Position numbers and translations under genes: made by a program. A stretch of DNA of 64,000 bases from Moniliella sp. 'wahieum' (taxonomy: Eukaryota; Basidiomycota; Moniliellomycetes; Moniliellales; Moniliellaceae): assembly GCA_003971905.1 (NCBI GenBank), contig RSEE01000018.1, positions 310,001 to 374,000 on the forward strand, given 5' to 3'. Below the pieces are notes generated by a model. That model was not told the DNA's origin and did not search any database. It saw only the letters and a list, made by a program, of their open reading frames with translations. Shown in pieces: positions 43,547-55,016 of this stretch; position 1 is the stretch's first letter, and every line of letters starts with the position of its first letter.

Positions 43547-45109
43547 CCACTGCGGCAGTGTTACTCTGACTAGTGACTGCGGCTGATTCAAACGGACGGT
43601 GGATTGATGCTAAAAAGCTCTCTGTGCAGTCTCATTTACAGCCTACCATCATTAATTTGTGAGTACTCAACTGAGACTGAGTATGAGTCGTGGCAAGTAA
43701 TGATCGCCATTGCCATGCCATGGTTTTGGTGGTCTTTAGATTGTCTTGTGCATGCCCTCAACCGGCCATTCCTCTTCGTCCTCCGGCAGCCACGTCGCGC
43801 AGCGCATCTTCTGTCCTCTGTCCTCTGTTGCGGTTGCTCTCTTCACCTTACCCAGTCCTGCCGTCCCCCACACGCCGCGCGCTCTGGTTCGTTCGATGCG
43901 ACGAAAGGGTGGGGCGTCCTTCGTCTAATGAACAGGTGAGGCCTGTCTCGGTCCACCGCCAGATCCGCCAGTTGCAGATGCCCCACAACAGGAAATGGTA
44001 CATCTGTATACTCTCTGTTATACTGATAATCCCACGGTCCATCGTATAATGTCCCTACACCCACTTTTTCCCTCTCCAGCTGTGCCTATCGGTTCCTCCG
44101 TTATACGTGATGGGCTTTTTCCCTTGGCTCGCACCTTCTCTCGTCTTTCCCATAGATCCTTCCTGCGTTTGAAAGAGTGAGGGACGCTTCAGGCTGCAGA
44201 GCGCGTATTACTGATTCCCAAGACAGAGAGGCTGAAAAAGCAAAATATTAGAAGGTGAAGAGAAGCAAAGGAGGGAGGAGGAGAGGGGGCAACGTTATGT
44301 GGTTCTTGTTCGTGATGGGGATGACAATCGTGTCTTCGGCCCGGGACCCCTTCCTCTCTATCCATTGTTATCCGTCACGAAGCTCTCTGACAGGAGACGG
44401 ATGTGGCCGTGGTGGAGGGCGCGGAGGTCAAGGAAGAGTCGTTGGCGCCAGAAAAGTTGTTCATCTCGGGGGCGACCGCGTTGGGCGCAATGGCGAGCGT
44501 GCGGCGATTGAGCATGGGGTAGAGGGGGAGAGCGGACGGAGAGAGATGGCCAACGAAAATGAGATGGGTGTTGGTTGGGCAGAAAGCCGAAAGTCTGGTA
44601 GGGTCCTACCTGACAAGAGATGGAGATGGGGAAAATGATATGGGAGTCGAATGTCAAATCAGAGGGTCCAGTCAACCTGGTGACTGTGTGTAAACAGATG
44701 AATCTGATCCCGGCACTCTCCATTTCTCTCTCCATTTTCGATTTTTCCTCGGGTTCCTTATGCTCCCCCTTGTCCTTGCTTCCTGTTTGTCGTGTATTTT
44801 CGTCCTCACGGCGTCCCAATGATGACAGGCATCTGCTTTTGAGACGAGCGGTCATGTGGGGAATGTAGATGGACTAGAGGCGAATTAATGACGGTCGATT
44901 TGATCGTTGCATCGCGGATGGTCCATGTTAGGAAACGTGTGAGATGGAGGATAGGGAAGTAGTTGAATTAATTGCATCATAGTACGTCATATGGACGCGG
45001 ACTGGAGGTAACGTCCATTTCATTGGCAGACTTAAGAAGGCTGGGACAGGGGGAACGCTACGTCTAAACCTAACCGTTCATCTTGCGGGGGTTACTTAGG
45101 GGCGCCACC

Positions 45110-45460
45110 AGGGTCAAGGAACCAGGGGGATCGCCAGGATATCAGGACCCTCCGGCTCATGCCATCCGGTCCCGTACCCTAGGAAGCGCGTATGGACACG
45201 GAGGAACGTGGTTGACATCCGAGCGAGGAACCATTTCCACTGAGACTTAGTAGCCAACTCCTTCCAATGCGCAAACAACTTGCTCGCCGTCTTGGTGCCG
45301 TAGTATCCTCGCGTCGTCAAAACAGGGGGAAAAACGTCTCTTGAGTGCGTCCCTGGTACTTGGGGAGGTATATGTACACCTCATACACCTTACAAGGAAG
45401 GGGGGCGTAGTCGAGAGCAGGTGGACACAGATCGCCGAACTGACAGGAATCACGCCATAG
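45110..45460 (-). pseudogene. possible decayed coding fragment
   Basis: On the minus strand, frames read YAPLPCKVYEVYIYLPKYQG, then after a stop and frame change GTKTASKLFAHWKELATKSQ and WKWFLARMSTTFLRVHTRFL. Composition differs from local genes. A relic of a mobile element is possible, but I recognise no reverse transcriptase, integrase or transposase motif. Confidence 0.25.
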
Positions 45461-45983
45461 TACCCAGACGGAGTTAGTGGGACAAAGGCCCTCTATAGCA
45501 CAGTGTGAGTCTAACAGTCTAGGGATCGATCCGGTAGGGGTCTGTAACTATTAGGCCTCTATTAGTGCTCTATATGTGCAAGGGGGCACAAAACAAAAGG
45601 TCAACAGTCATAGGACGAAAGGCTTAATTCTTTGGGTGCCATGCTTGTGTGCGTAGGACCAGGGTGGGACAGAGCTATCAAAAACGGACAAGAGAAAGGA
45701 AACAGGGGAGAAGAGGGGGTGAGACGACCCTACAACTTCACCTCGAGGGAAACAAGTGCGGACGCGGATGTCAAAACAGTATTTCAGCGTTAGACCACAA
45801 GCTCCATGCGCGTTCGCTGAGACGTACTTGTCGCAGAGTCTGAATGGCCTCAAAGGTAGGCTGGAGAAAGGGCGAAGCGCAGGATCGGAGACTTGCTCTT
45901 CCCGTCTTGTGCCAGGTTACAGCTTGGCCACATCGGTGGTCGAGGAGCGACGTGTAGTGACCGTGGACGAAGAGACAGAGACG

Positions 45984-48115
45984 TCACCCGTGCCGTCTCC
46001 GCCGCCGCCACTGCTTCCGTCGCCGGTCCCGCCACATGTCCGACCAAATCGTGATAAACTTCTCAGCACAGCTCAGGCGGAGAAACTGGGGACTGGCCAA
46101 ATGGGCTTGGGTGGAAAACATCCCGCTCCGTGCGCACATGCCATGCAGTGCCAGGCACCTGCTCGGCCCCCCCAACGCTTGGGTCAGCCACGACTCAAAG
46201 ACCGTCACATTGCTCGCATGCGAAATGAGTGCTTCGGCGACCAGGCCCACTATCGCCGCTTGCACAGGCCCAGACACCGTTCCTTCGTGCACAGCGACCT
46301 TGACAGTCTCAGTTTGCGCAGAGACAGGTGCCGCCTCCTGTGTAGTCGGCACTGTCGATGTCGTGGTGACAGGTGCCGCCTCCTGTGTAGTCGGCACTGT
46401 CGATGTCGTGGTGACAGGTGCCGCCTCCTGTGTAGTCGGCACTGTCGATGTCGTGGTGACAGGTGCCGCCTCCTGTAGTCGACACTGTCGATGTCGTGGT
46501 GTCCGTGGTTGCAACGGAGGTCGAGGCGGCAAGTTGGGCTTGGCGCGTATCCGCCTCCTCCACCTTGCGGTCCGTCTCCTTTTTCATGTGCTTGTACATT
46601 TCCATTCCACCAACGCCTGCAAGCGCAGCGCCGCCCAAGCCAGCAGCGACCTTGAGCTTGTGGTGGTGCTCGTCACCAGCATTCCCACCATAGCGAGTGG
46701 AGACTGTACTGTAGCCCGTGGTGGCACCATTTATCTGGGTCGCCAGAGCGTGATAAACTTGTCGTCCAGCCGGAGCGTCAATAGGTCGCCCCCGTTCGTC
46801 GCGGGCAGGTAAAACGAATCTCGCGACATTGGCCCGCCAGCCGGGGCCAAACTGCGTGGTAATACGGTCGGTCAAAAGCGCCGTCAGATGAGACTCTTTA
46901 CCCGTCTGGGTTGCCTCATTGACCGTGGCCAGCACAAGGTCAATGAGCGCGCCTTCCACTGGGCCTGCAGCGAGGAGAGATGGTGTTCACAATCACGCGG
47001 GAACGCAACGCTTCGAAGGACGACCCAAAGGCCATGGTCGAACCCAGCTGCTGGCCAGGGCCGAGGGTGAACTGGGAAGATTGCATCGTGTTCTGACCCT
47101 CGTTCCACACGGTAAAGCTGCGTCCGCCCGAGCGAAATACCATAGCCGACGGCACTTGATAAAAGTGCTCCGTCGTTTCTTGCACTTGCCATCCCGGGCC
47201 GAGATGCTTGCACAGGTGGAAGATCAAGTGCTGGTTCAGCGCCTGGCCTGCGGCCACGGGCAAAGAGAGTGCCATCCGGAGCACATGCTCCACCCGCTCG
47301 CGCACTGCCTGCCCTACATTCTTCACCTGATCGATAGCCACTTCCACCCCACCGACCATAGCGTCGGCCGTCTGGTCAAGCGCATTCGCGTTCTTCCACG
47401 CTGTGATCCAGACGGGACCCACATCTGTTTTGGAACAAAGAAAATATGAAGGCATCAGTATTCGCGTTCCACGACGGTCCACGACGGACAATAAAGAAAA
47501 GGAGGGGTAAAAACACAACATACTCAAGTTCAACAGCGAGTTGGGACGATCCGTCACCGTAAACGCAAAGGCTGGTCCGATAATGCACGACCACCGACCT
47601 CCCAGGCGGCTCTCCAGCCCGCGGACAATTTGCCGCGTCAAGGCTTGCTGGTCCCGTAGCGCTTCTGGCCGTTCGAGGCTGGTGCGGAGCACGGCCAACG
47701 CCTGTTCGCGCGTCTCGCCACTGATGCTTGTCGGCGCACTAATGTCCAGCGGGGCCGAGAAGGGAGTGGGCTGGGCGAGACCGAGCGGGGCGTGGGCAGC
47801 AGGCAGGAGAGAAGCTTGGTACGCATCTTGCACCTGGCCGCCGGCGAGCCAGGCGTTGGGCGGGTAGGCGCCCCAGGCGGAGGCGGGGCCCGCGAGAAGC
47901 GGGGAGGGCAGGCCAAGGCCGAGGCCCAAGCCGAGCCGGCGACGCTGAGTGGCCGCGTCGATAGGGCTGATGGGCAGGGAGGCGAGCGACAGAGCGGGGC
48001 GCCCAGGGGCAGGAAGGTAGAGGCTGTTGGCGGCGTAGCCCGAGGTGGCCGACAGCGCTGGATTGGTGGCGCTGACGACGTCGGAGAAGACAGGGTAGGG
48101 GGTGGCGGTGGGCAT
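45984..48115 (-). CDS. protein with repeated LC8 (dynein light chain)-like modules
   Basis: The ATG at 48113-48115 begins MPTATPYPVFSDVVSATN. The first module is clear: QALTRQIVRGLESRLGGRWS, CIIGPAFAFTVTDRPNSLLN and, after a 99-nt intron (47425-47523, GTATGT...AACAG), VGPVWITAWK. This aligns with LC8's helix, W-C-I-x-G strand and L-G-x-x-x-I-x-x-x-K end. Weaker modules follow: NQHLIFHLCKHLGPGWQVQE, HLTALLTDRITTQFGPGWRA, and near the end FESWLTQALGGPSRCLALHG. Between modules three and four lie a glycine-zipper segment (KVAAGLGGAALAGVGG), a charged helix and 15-residue Thr-rich repeats. The end at about 45984 is Arg-rich and tentative. Cargo-hub or membrane-linked roles are speculation; LC8 proteins normally are single-module dimers. 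Confidence 0.65.
46323..46502 (-). repeat. 45-bp coding minisatellite
   Basis: Three full copies and one diverged copy of a 45-bp unit encode the 15-residue repeat QEAAPVTTTSTVPTT in one frame. The last copy lacks two bases relative to the others, which shifts the frame; this may be an assembly deletion. Confidence 0.93.
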
Positions 48116-48180
48116 GCTTCGAGGGGGTGAAGGGAGAGGGGTGGGGGGAGAGGGAAAGGGGGAGGGGGGCAGGAGGGGAT

Positions 48181-48189
48181 CTTTATATA
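48181..48189 (-). promoter_or_regulatory. TATA box of LC8-like gene
   Basis: On the minus strand TATATAAAG lies 66-74 bp upstream of the ATG at 48115, a well-placed canonical TATA box in GC-rich DNA. Confidence 0.6.
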
Positions 48190-48359
48190 GGGCGACGGAT
48201 GGCCTGTGCTCAGGTGGCTGCTGTGCGAAATTAAGCTAAGGGGGGGTCTATTAGCCGGCGGAGGGAGGCAGCGCAGGCGGCACAGGGGCAGTGTGGGGCT
48301 GCGGCGGTGGTGTGTGGGAGCAGATGCAATTTCCGACGCTTCTATTTCACTGTACTTAC

Positions 48360-50946
48360 TTAGTACTTGGGTGGGGCCCAGGCGGCGGGATAGGAGGAGG
48401 GCGCGTAGGGCGAGTAGCTGTTGGGGGAGAAGCCGTACGAGTAGAAGGGCTGGGGCTGCTGCTGCTGCTGCTGCTGTTGCTGTTGGGCTGCTGTTGCTGC
48501 GGCTGCTGTTGCTGCTGCTGTTGCGGCGGCTGTTGCGCGGGCGACGTCTGCGTCTGCCCCTGCGGTTGCGACGTGGGCTCCAGATGGGCATAGTCCAGCG
48601 GCCCAGCACCCGCGCCATAGTACTTGCCATAGTCGGCTCCACTGTGTGCTGCTGCTGGTGGTACTGATGTTGCGGTTGGTGCTGCTGCTGCTTGCTGCTG
48701 CTGCTGGTGCTGCTGGGCCTGTACCAGTGCCTCGTAGCTGTACCCGCCGTACCCAGCCCAGTCTGCCGCCCCGCTTGTCGCAGCACTCGACGCGCCTGCG
48801 TACGGTGACGCTGGCGCCGCCTTGGACGCTGCCGCTCCGGGCGCCTGGGCCTGGGCTTGGGCTTGGGCCTGAGCCTGGGCCTGAGCCTGAGCTTGGGCTG
48901 GGCTTGGGCAGTCTGGCCATAGAGAGGGTACTGTCCGTACGCCTGCGGCTGGCCATAGTGTTGGAACTGGTGGCCGGGCATGTAGTACGGCGAGTAGTAG
49001 TACGGCATCATCCCAGCATACGGCTGGCCGGTGGGCGCCTGCGGCCCGCCCTCGCTGTGCCTGTCTGGTTGGCACCCTGCGCCCCTGCTGCTTCCGCAGC
49101 TGTGGCCGGCGACTGTGCCGGGGCCGAAGCCTGGGCCGGAGCCAAAGGCGGGCCTGCTTGGGCCGCCTGGTTCTCGTCGGGCCGCGCCCGGCTTGCCTCA
49201 TACGAGCCGTACAGGTTGGCCAGCTGGGCATCCGGGTAGGCTGCGTACCCGGGCGCCGAAGTGCCAGGTCCAGAAACCGCAGGCGGCTGCGCAAAGCCAG
49301 CTGGAGCAGGTGCGGCAAGCCCATACGGCCCGAGGGAGTGGGCATGGCCGTTGCTCCCGTCCCCGTCGAGGCAGTAGAGTAGTTGGGGCTAAAGCTAGAG
49401 TACGCCTCGTAGCCTGGTGCTGGGGCCAGCGACGCCGTCGGCGCCGCAGCTGAAGCTGGGGGCTGTGAAGGGGCTGGAGCCGGAGCGGAGGGGGGCGGCA
49501 GGAGGGAATCGATCGGGGAGCTTCAAAGGCAAGCTTGCCGGATCCACGTTGAGCGAACCAAATTGCACCCCAAGCTCTCCAACGACGCAGTGCCACCCGG
49601 CATAACGAGAGGAGGGGCTTGCTTGGGCCGTTGTGCTACACGCGGCGAAGGTTTCGTCTGCGCCACCGTCCCTTGCAGCGACGCTGCGGGCACAGCTGAC
49701 ATGGGCGTAGGCTCCACGGCCACCACGGGAGGAGCGGGGGCAACAGTCTCGGGTTCTGGTTCGGGCTGTGGCTCGGGCTGGGTTAAGTGGGGTTGTTCTT
49801 CGGGCTTAGATTCAACTTGGGGTGGAAGGTCGGGTAGAGAAGAAGGGTCTTGGGGATGGAGAGGGGTTGGGAGGGGGGTTGAGATTGGGACAGAGGCGCA
49901 AGCGGCGACGTACTCGGTTCTTGGGCTGAAACAGGCGTAGGTCCAGGTCCAGGCACAGGTTTCGCTACTGGCTTCTCGACACGAGGGGCGGCCACTTGAG
50001 CCCAACTCCTGCCCAACTTGGACGGCGCCGGGGCGGCGGGGATGGGGTCGGGTTGGGACGGTGTTTCAGACGGGGCCGTGGGACCGGCGTCGGTTAGCTT
50101 GGGCGCCGCTGTGGCCGGGCCCTCGGTACCGGCCACCGCAGCTGCGGTGGGGGCGTGAGGAGGACTTGACTCTGTTACCGGTGGTGGCGGCGAAGCATCT
50201 GTTGGTGTTGGTTGCGACGAGGCAGGGGGTGCGGCAGAAGTGGGCAGAGGGGTTCTTGCGGGATGGGCAGCAGCCACTTGCTTTGCACGCGAATTCTTGA
50301 TCCTGTCCGCCCAGCTGGGCGCAGAAGGTGCCGGTGCAGGCGCGGGTGCGCGGTAGAGGGTGGAGCATTATGGGTCGCGGTAGCGGCCGCGGGTCTGGTA
50401 GATGTATGAGCGGACTTGCCCTGGGCGCCTGAACCGGCACTGGACGCAGCTGGGGTGCGGCTAATGCGCGACGAGCGGCCGGCTGCGCGGGCGCCGCCAG
50501 TGGCTGCAGTGTGGCTATTCCCACGAGAGGTGTGGGGGACGGCGCCGAAGCGGAGGTCGAGGTGGCCTCTCTCCGCGGCTCTTTCCTGTGCGACTTGACC
50601 GAAGCAAACTGGGTGGCAAAACCATCGCCAATCAGGCCGACAGCCTGCTCGACATGGCCGCCAGCATCACCGAGCACAAGCAGCAGGTCTTCATCCGTCC
50701 AGTCGGGGAAGACGGCGCGCAGCTGGCGGAATTCAGCAGGGTAGCGTGCGCGGATTGCACGCGCGGCCGCGCTCTCGTCGGCGGCGGGGCGGGCGGATGG
50801 GCCGGCGGAGCCTCCGCCGCGGGTGCCGCGGGTGCGGCGGGCACGACCGCCGCGGGTGCGTGTGTCGGCGGGGGATGATGGCGGGGCGGGGCGGGTGGAT
50901 GTGGCGGAGGAGGCGGGTGTGGGTGTGGGCGCAGGTGGAGCAGACA
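48360..50946 (-). CDS. DEF1: Def1-like RNA polymerase II degradation factor
   Basis: The ATG at 50944-50946 begins MSAPPAPTPTPASSATST, followed by an Arg/Gly-rich stretch. A CUE-like ubiquitin-binding domain comes next (about 50540-50750): YPAEFRQLRAVFPDWTDEDL, LLVLGDAGGHVEQAVGLIGD and GFATQFASVKSHRKE. FPDW is the hallmark of fungal Def1. The middle carries LGRSWAQVAAPRVEKPV and Glu/Pro repeats, then a conserved-looking block with MPGGTASLESLG. The C-terminal third is Gln/Pro/Tyr-rich (YYSPYYMPGHQFQHYGQPQA, Gln runs) and ends FYSYGFSPNSYSPYAPSSY...PPKY at 48360. In yeast, Def1 recruits elongin-cullin ligase to stalled Rpb1; its Gln-rich end keeps it cytoplasmic until proteasome cleavage. Frames shift several times. 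Confidence 0.8.
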
Positions 50947-52637
50947 TGGCGAGGGGCAAGCAAGTCGACGATGGAGGAGAGGAGCAAGAGGGGGCGACGA
51001 ACCCGACGCGCCCATTCGCCGCCGTGCCGACGCGGCGTCGCGTCGGCAGGTGCAGGGTGACTGCCCCCGTGCCACAACCCTAACAACTCATTTCACGTCG
51101 CTTCGTTCTCCGTTCGGCCGGCACCGCTCCAGTGTGGCCAGACAGGGCCGGGGGATGCAAGTGGCCTCCGCGCCATCTTGATAAGCTCACCGTCGCCCCC
51201 TCCGCCTTTCGCACGTCCGGGGCGTTGCGGCCACGCTGCAGGCCGTAGCCAAAGCAGCCGCGCAGGATGGCGCCCATCCTGGATTGTTCTTGACATGGCA
51301 GTCTACCGATCGTGACCACGCGCGGCGCGCCAGGCCAAGCCCTCCGCGACAAGTACGGCAGATGGCAACCTACTGTCGTCCCAATGGCTAACCCTCAAGA
51401 GGGCGCCAGGCTAACCCAGGCATCGTGGACGACAAACCGGACAGGATCCGAGAACATTTGGGTTCGTTCACACATTTCACCAGGAGAGTTGGGGCGTGTT
51501 CACTGGTACCGAGGGTGCTGGAACGAAAGCTGCCAGCAGGACTCAATCGAACCTGTGGTTATCTACGTCTGCCGCCTTCCCTCCCTCCGCATTCCTCCGC
51601 TTCCGCAGGCAAAGGCAGCAAACCCCACTCTCCGGCTCAACGTCCAACGGTGTTGTGACCTTCTGCGGGGATCTATCGGAATCGAGGTTTGGGGGGGTCA
51701 GGAGAGGCCGTCGGTAGGATGCAACCCGGGCAATTCGGCTCCCGGCACCCACGCCACCGCCACCGCCATCCCCGTCCTCCGACCTGCTGTCACATCATGC
51801 TGCCCATGCCGAAACGAAGAGGATGTACTGTTCTCTATCGTTAGAGGGACCGGAATCGTGGGGGGCATCGGCGGATCACCCGCCGACATACCACCCCCGC
51901 GTCTGGGCCCGCGTCTGCGTGGACGCCTTCGCCAACCCCTACGTCAAGCGGCAGTGTATGTATATATGGGGGAGGGAAGGCGGGCAAGCCCGGACATACA
52001 CATTGGCAATCATTGGAAGTGAGCAGCTGAGGAGGGTATATGCAAAACGGGGTATATAGGGGGGGGAAATAGGATAATCCACGAGCGGGTCGGCAGAGGT
52101 ACTTATACAGTCCCCATCTCTCCCTTGGTCGGTCTCCCCACCGATGAAAGCGAGAGGGAACCTGATGCCGATGAAACGGTCACCGCCTCCCAGAACTCCT
52201 CTCCTCCTCATCCTCCCATTCCGAGTCGGACGCGGGGTCCGCATTCTGGGCTGCAGGCCCACTGTCGTCCCATGGCAGAGTGAAGTGGATCGAGTGGCCT
52301 GAGGAGGACAGGGTGTGCGTGTGTGCCGCCCGTGCTCGCACCGGGCCCTGAGAGATGGGCGGCAAAGACGTAGGCCGGATCCTGGTGGGAGGGATATCAG
52401 ACGTAGAGGAGGAGAACGAGGGAGGGGGTGAGGAGGAGGACAAGGGCAGAGACAGTGACGGAGACAGAGAGGTAGAGTCCGGCGTAGATGGAGGAAAGTA
52501 AGGTGAGGGGGGAGAGGTGGAAATGGGAAAAGTGAGTTGGTCAGATAGAAAGGTGAGCTTCTTAATCTGGGGCTCAACAAGCGGCCCAAGGTCCGGGCAA
52601 AGCAGAGAAGAGAGTGAAGGAAGGAATGTGACGCGGC
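50947..52637. other. intergenic with unconvincing open frames
   Basis: A plus-strand open frame at 51312-52022 (MTTRGAPGQALRDKYGRWQP) and minus-strand frames at 52180-52590, including a hydrophobic run and the acidic end SDSEWEDEEERSSGRR, are the only candidates. None has a recognisable motif or consistent start, so I do not call a gene. A TATATATGG-like motif occurs near 51960. Confidence 0.4.
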
Positions 52638-54101
52638 TTAGTCGTAAGTAAATGTAGTGAGGAGCTCAGTCAACCCGGCGTGGCGCAATAGAGCATACAC
52701 TTCTTCTCGTCCGGTGGAGGTAGAACCTGCACCTGTGCCTGCCCTTCGCTGGGATTCGGCCGGCCAGTCAAGGTGGCTGCACATGCATCAAACCTTTCTT
52801 CGCCGGGAGCGCCGATGCTGCCCTGATGCTGCGGCGGGTGGCCGCCTCCTCCCAACCCATCCAATGGGCCCAGAGTACGATCCGCTGGCGGTCGAGCGTG
52901 CACGCCAACAAGATGTCCATAACCCGATTCAAGTTGCCTTCCAGTCGTGGGGGCGAAAGGGGTTGGAAGGGGGCAGCGCTTCCGCGGGTGGCGCAATGCG
53001 GTAGCCTCCGCCACCGAACCACTCGGACCGGGCGGGGAGACGGAGGTCTTTGGAGCAAGCGTACCCAACGTCGATGGCGGACAAAGCTCAAGGGTCCGGG
53101 AATGGGAGACCATGGATTCTTGTTCCAAGCTGAGGAGAGCGATCGCAGGACTGCCTCCCATCCCCGGTCCGCCCTCTGTGCGCGGCGATCGGTGCGGCGC
53201 TGGGCACGGAGTTCCAGCTTGAGCAAGTGCGCTTCCACTCTCTCCTCGGGGCGGAGATGGCGAGCAAGGAGAGAGCGAAGAAAGCCTGCATGACGACGGT
53301 TGCCTGCTCAGCACGTGGCAGAGAGCTAGCGAGGCGACGAAGGATACGGGTGTAGGCAGAGCCGAAATCGAGGGCGTACTGCCACCCGGCATCGTCTGTG
53401 TCCAATCCCATGTCCACCGCCCAGCAGGGCCATACCCATTCCCACTCCGACTCTTGTCCCATCGGCGGCGCCGAGCTGGTGGCAGTGTAGGCGACCTTGC
53501 GCCCCTCCGCATTCGTCCAGGGCCGGGATCAGTGAAGTTCAATGCATGGGAGCTAAAGTGGCCAACACCACGAAAAACCACCCCTCGCTGGTTCTCCCAC
53601 AGCACTTCGGTCCGCGTCGACGCTGCCGACGGTTCGGATGGTGGTGGGAGCAATAACTCGCTGGTTGATTCACTCGCACGTTCGCTCTCATTCTCAGGAT
53701 GTAAACGAGGGTCGAGTCGATGGAGGGAGCAACCGAGTGGGAGTTGCGATTGTTGGAAAGGGGCAGGGCGGCGCCGAAGGAGAGGCGCAGAATGGATGCA
53801 CCTAAGGAAGAGATGCGCCGGAGGGATGAGGGGCAGAGGTAGGGCAGAGGTAGGCGCAGAGGTTGCCGCAGAGACGCAGGCGAGGGAGGGCAAGACGTGT
53901 GGGACGAGGCGTATGGGAGGCGGAGTGTGGGGTCGGGGAGAAGCGGGCGAAGGCTTTGGTGTTGGTGGGTGGGGCCGTGAGGCGTTGGCGGGCAGAGCGC
54001 GCGAGGGAGCGGAAGTGGGAATCGAGGTGTTGGCGATAAGGTGAGGGGGGTGCCGGATCGGGCCCAAGTAGCGGCGTGGCGCTGGGCACGGGTACGGCCA
54101 T
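52638..54101 (-). CDS. dysferlin-domain (DysF) protein, Pex23/Pex30 or Spo73-like
   Basis: The ATG at 54099-54101 begins MAVPVPSATPLLGPDPAPPS, leading to FRSLARSARQRLTAPPTNT. A dysferlin domain then reads EVLWENQRGVVFRGVGHFSS (DysFN: ENQRG..), HALNFTDPGP, and after frame repair WEWVWPCWAVDMGLDTDDAG and WQYALDFGSAY. The DysFC signature is RHRRWVRLLQRPPS (about 53030). This N- and C-half arrangement occurs in fungal peroxins Pex23/24/30-32 and in Spo73. No clear membrane helices are seen, which favours a Spo73-like short form, although missing frames could hide them. The C-terminus LLRHAGLTELLTTFTYD stops at 52638-52640. Such proteins act at ER-peroxisome contacts or in membrane biogenesis. Confidence 0.68.
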
Positions 54102-55016
54102 GGAGCAGCTCGTGCCGGCGGGGGGGTGGGCGTCATGGGTGGGCAGCGGGACGGGGATGGGGGAGCGGCAATGCGGTGGCGGTGGCGGTGGCGATGGAGA
54201 TGGCGGCGGCGCTCAAGCTGTTGCAGGCGGGCGCCGGCAGAATGGCAGTCAAAGGTGCCGCCGCGGAGGGGAGCGGTGGCGGTCTGTCCATCGCACCGGC
54301 ACGGAGAGGTGTTGGTGGGTCAGACTAGGATGCGTATGACGGCAGTGATGACTCGATGACTACTGGTTAATGACGTCGGCCATCGGGCTCCAAAAGGGTC
54401 ACGTGTGCATCCGCATCCCCCTGTTTCTCTTCACATCTTGTCTCACTTCTTCGCCCGGCACCTTTGTCCTTCGCTCCCTCGGTTCGCTCCTGGAAAGAGC
54501 TAACAGGCTCCACCCAATGTCCTGCATTTCCTTTAGCTTGGAACTAGCTGATGCACTGAGCAAAAGTTATAACTGTGCCGGAGAGGGGGGCCTGATGTTG
54601 TCCGGGGAGTTCTCTTTATCTCGTTTCTCTCCCTTATCTGTCACACAGAATCCATCGAGATAAAGCGTGAGCCCCGTGGCATGACTCGCTGAAGATACTC
54701 AAGCACAGTGGCGAGGCCGACCTCATATGAGGAGAAAATGTAGTGTTTTTCTACGGGAGTACTACACACACACCTCTAATATACTAGGACCAACAAGGCC
54801 CGTGGCAGTGCTGAACGTTATACACATTTCATCTCATCAGAACAGGAGGGAGGTGAAGGGAACCAGTCGAAGCCCAACGTCTTTTGAAAACAAAAAGAGG
54901 GGCATCACAACGGTGCCGACGATGGATGAGCGTAATGGGAACCAAGAAGGAGAGGGGGTAAACACCTGACGGACGTGCGTAAGAGCCGCGACATCATTCA
55001 TCGTTTGTTTTTGTTA
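54102..55016. other. intergenic, no feature seen
   Basis: The left 200 bp are GC-rich and the remainder is noticeably AT-richer. No open frame with recognisable content, tRNA or tandem array is seen. It holds the DysF gene promoter and the 3' flank of the sugar porter. Confidence 0.5.

Larger units (their letters stand above)
43357..45983. other. gene-poor, AT-richer region with repeats and possible relic
   Basis: No intact gene is supported over about 2.6 kb. It has the longest ACATGTG array of the window, a GAGTACTCAACTGAG cluster at 43660-43690, and short frames without motifs. A minus-strand stretch at about 45110-45460 reads like decayed coding sequence. The left end of the LC8-like gene may extend to about 45850. 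Confidence 0.55.

Noticed and set aside
43604-43939. 112-codon plus-strand open frame
   Set aside because: It overlaps AT-rich repeat-bearing DNA and shows no conserved motif.
46323-46502. CRISPR-like array
   Set aside because: The 45-bp units are directly adjacent without unique spacers and are part of a coding frame, so this is a minisatellite.
51312-52022. 237-codon plus-strand open frame
   Set aside because: No domain, signal or repeat supports it; translation has a mixed, shadow-like composition and no neighbouring exon pattern.
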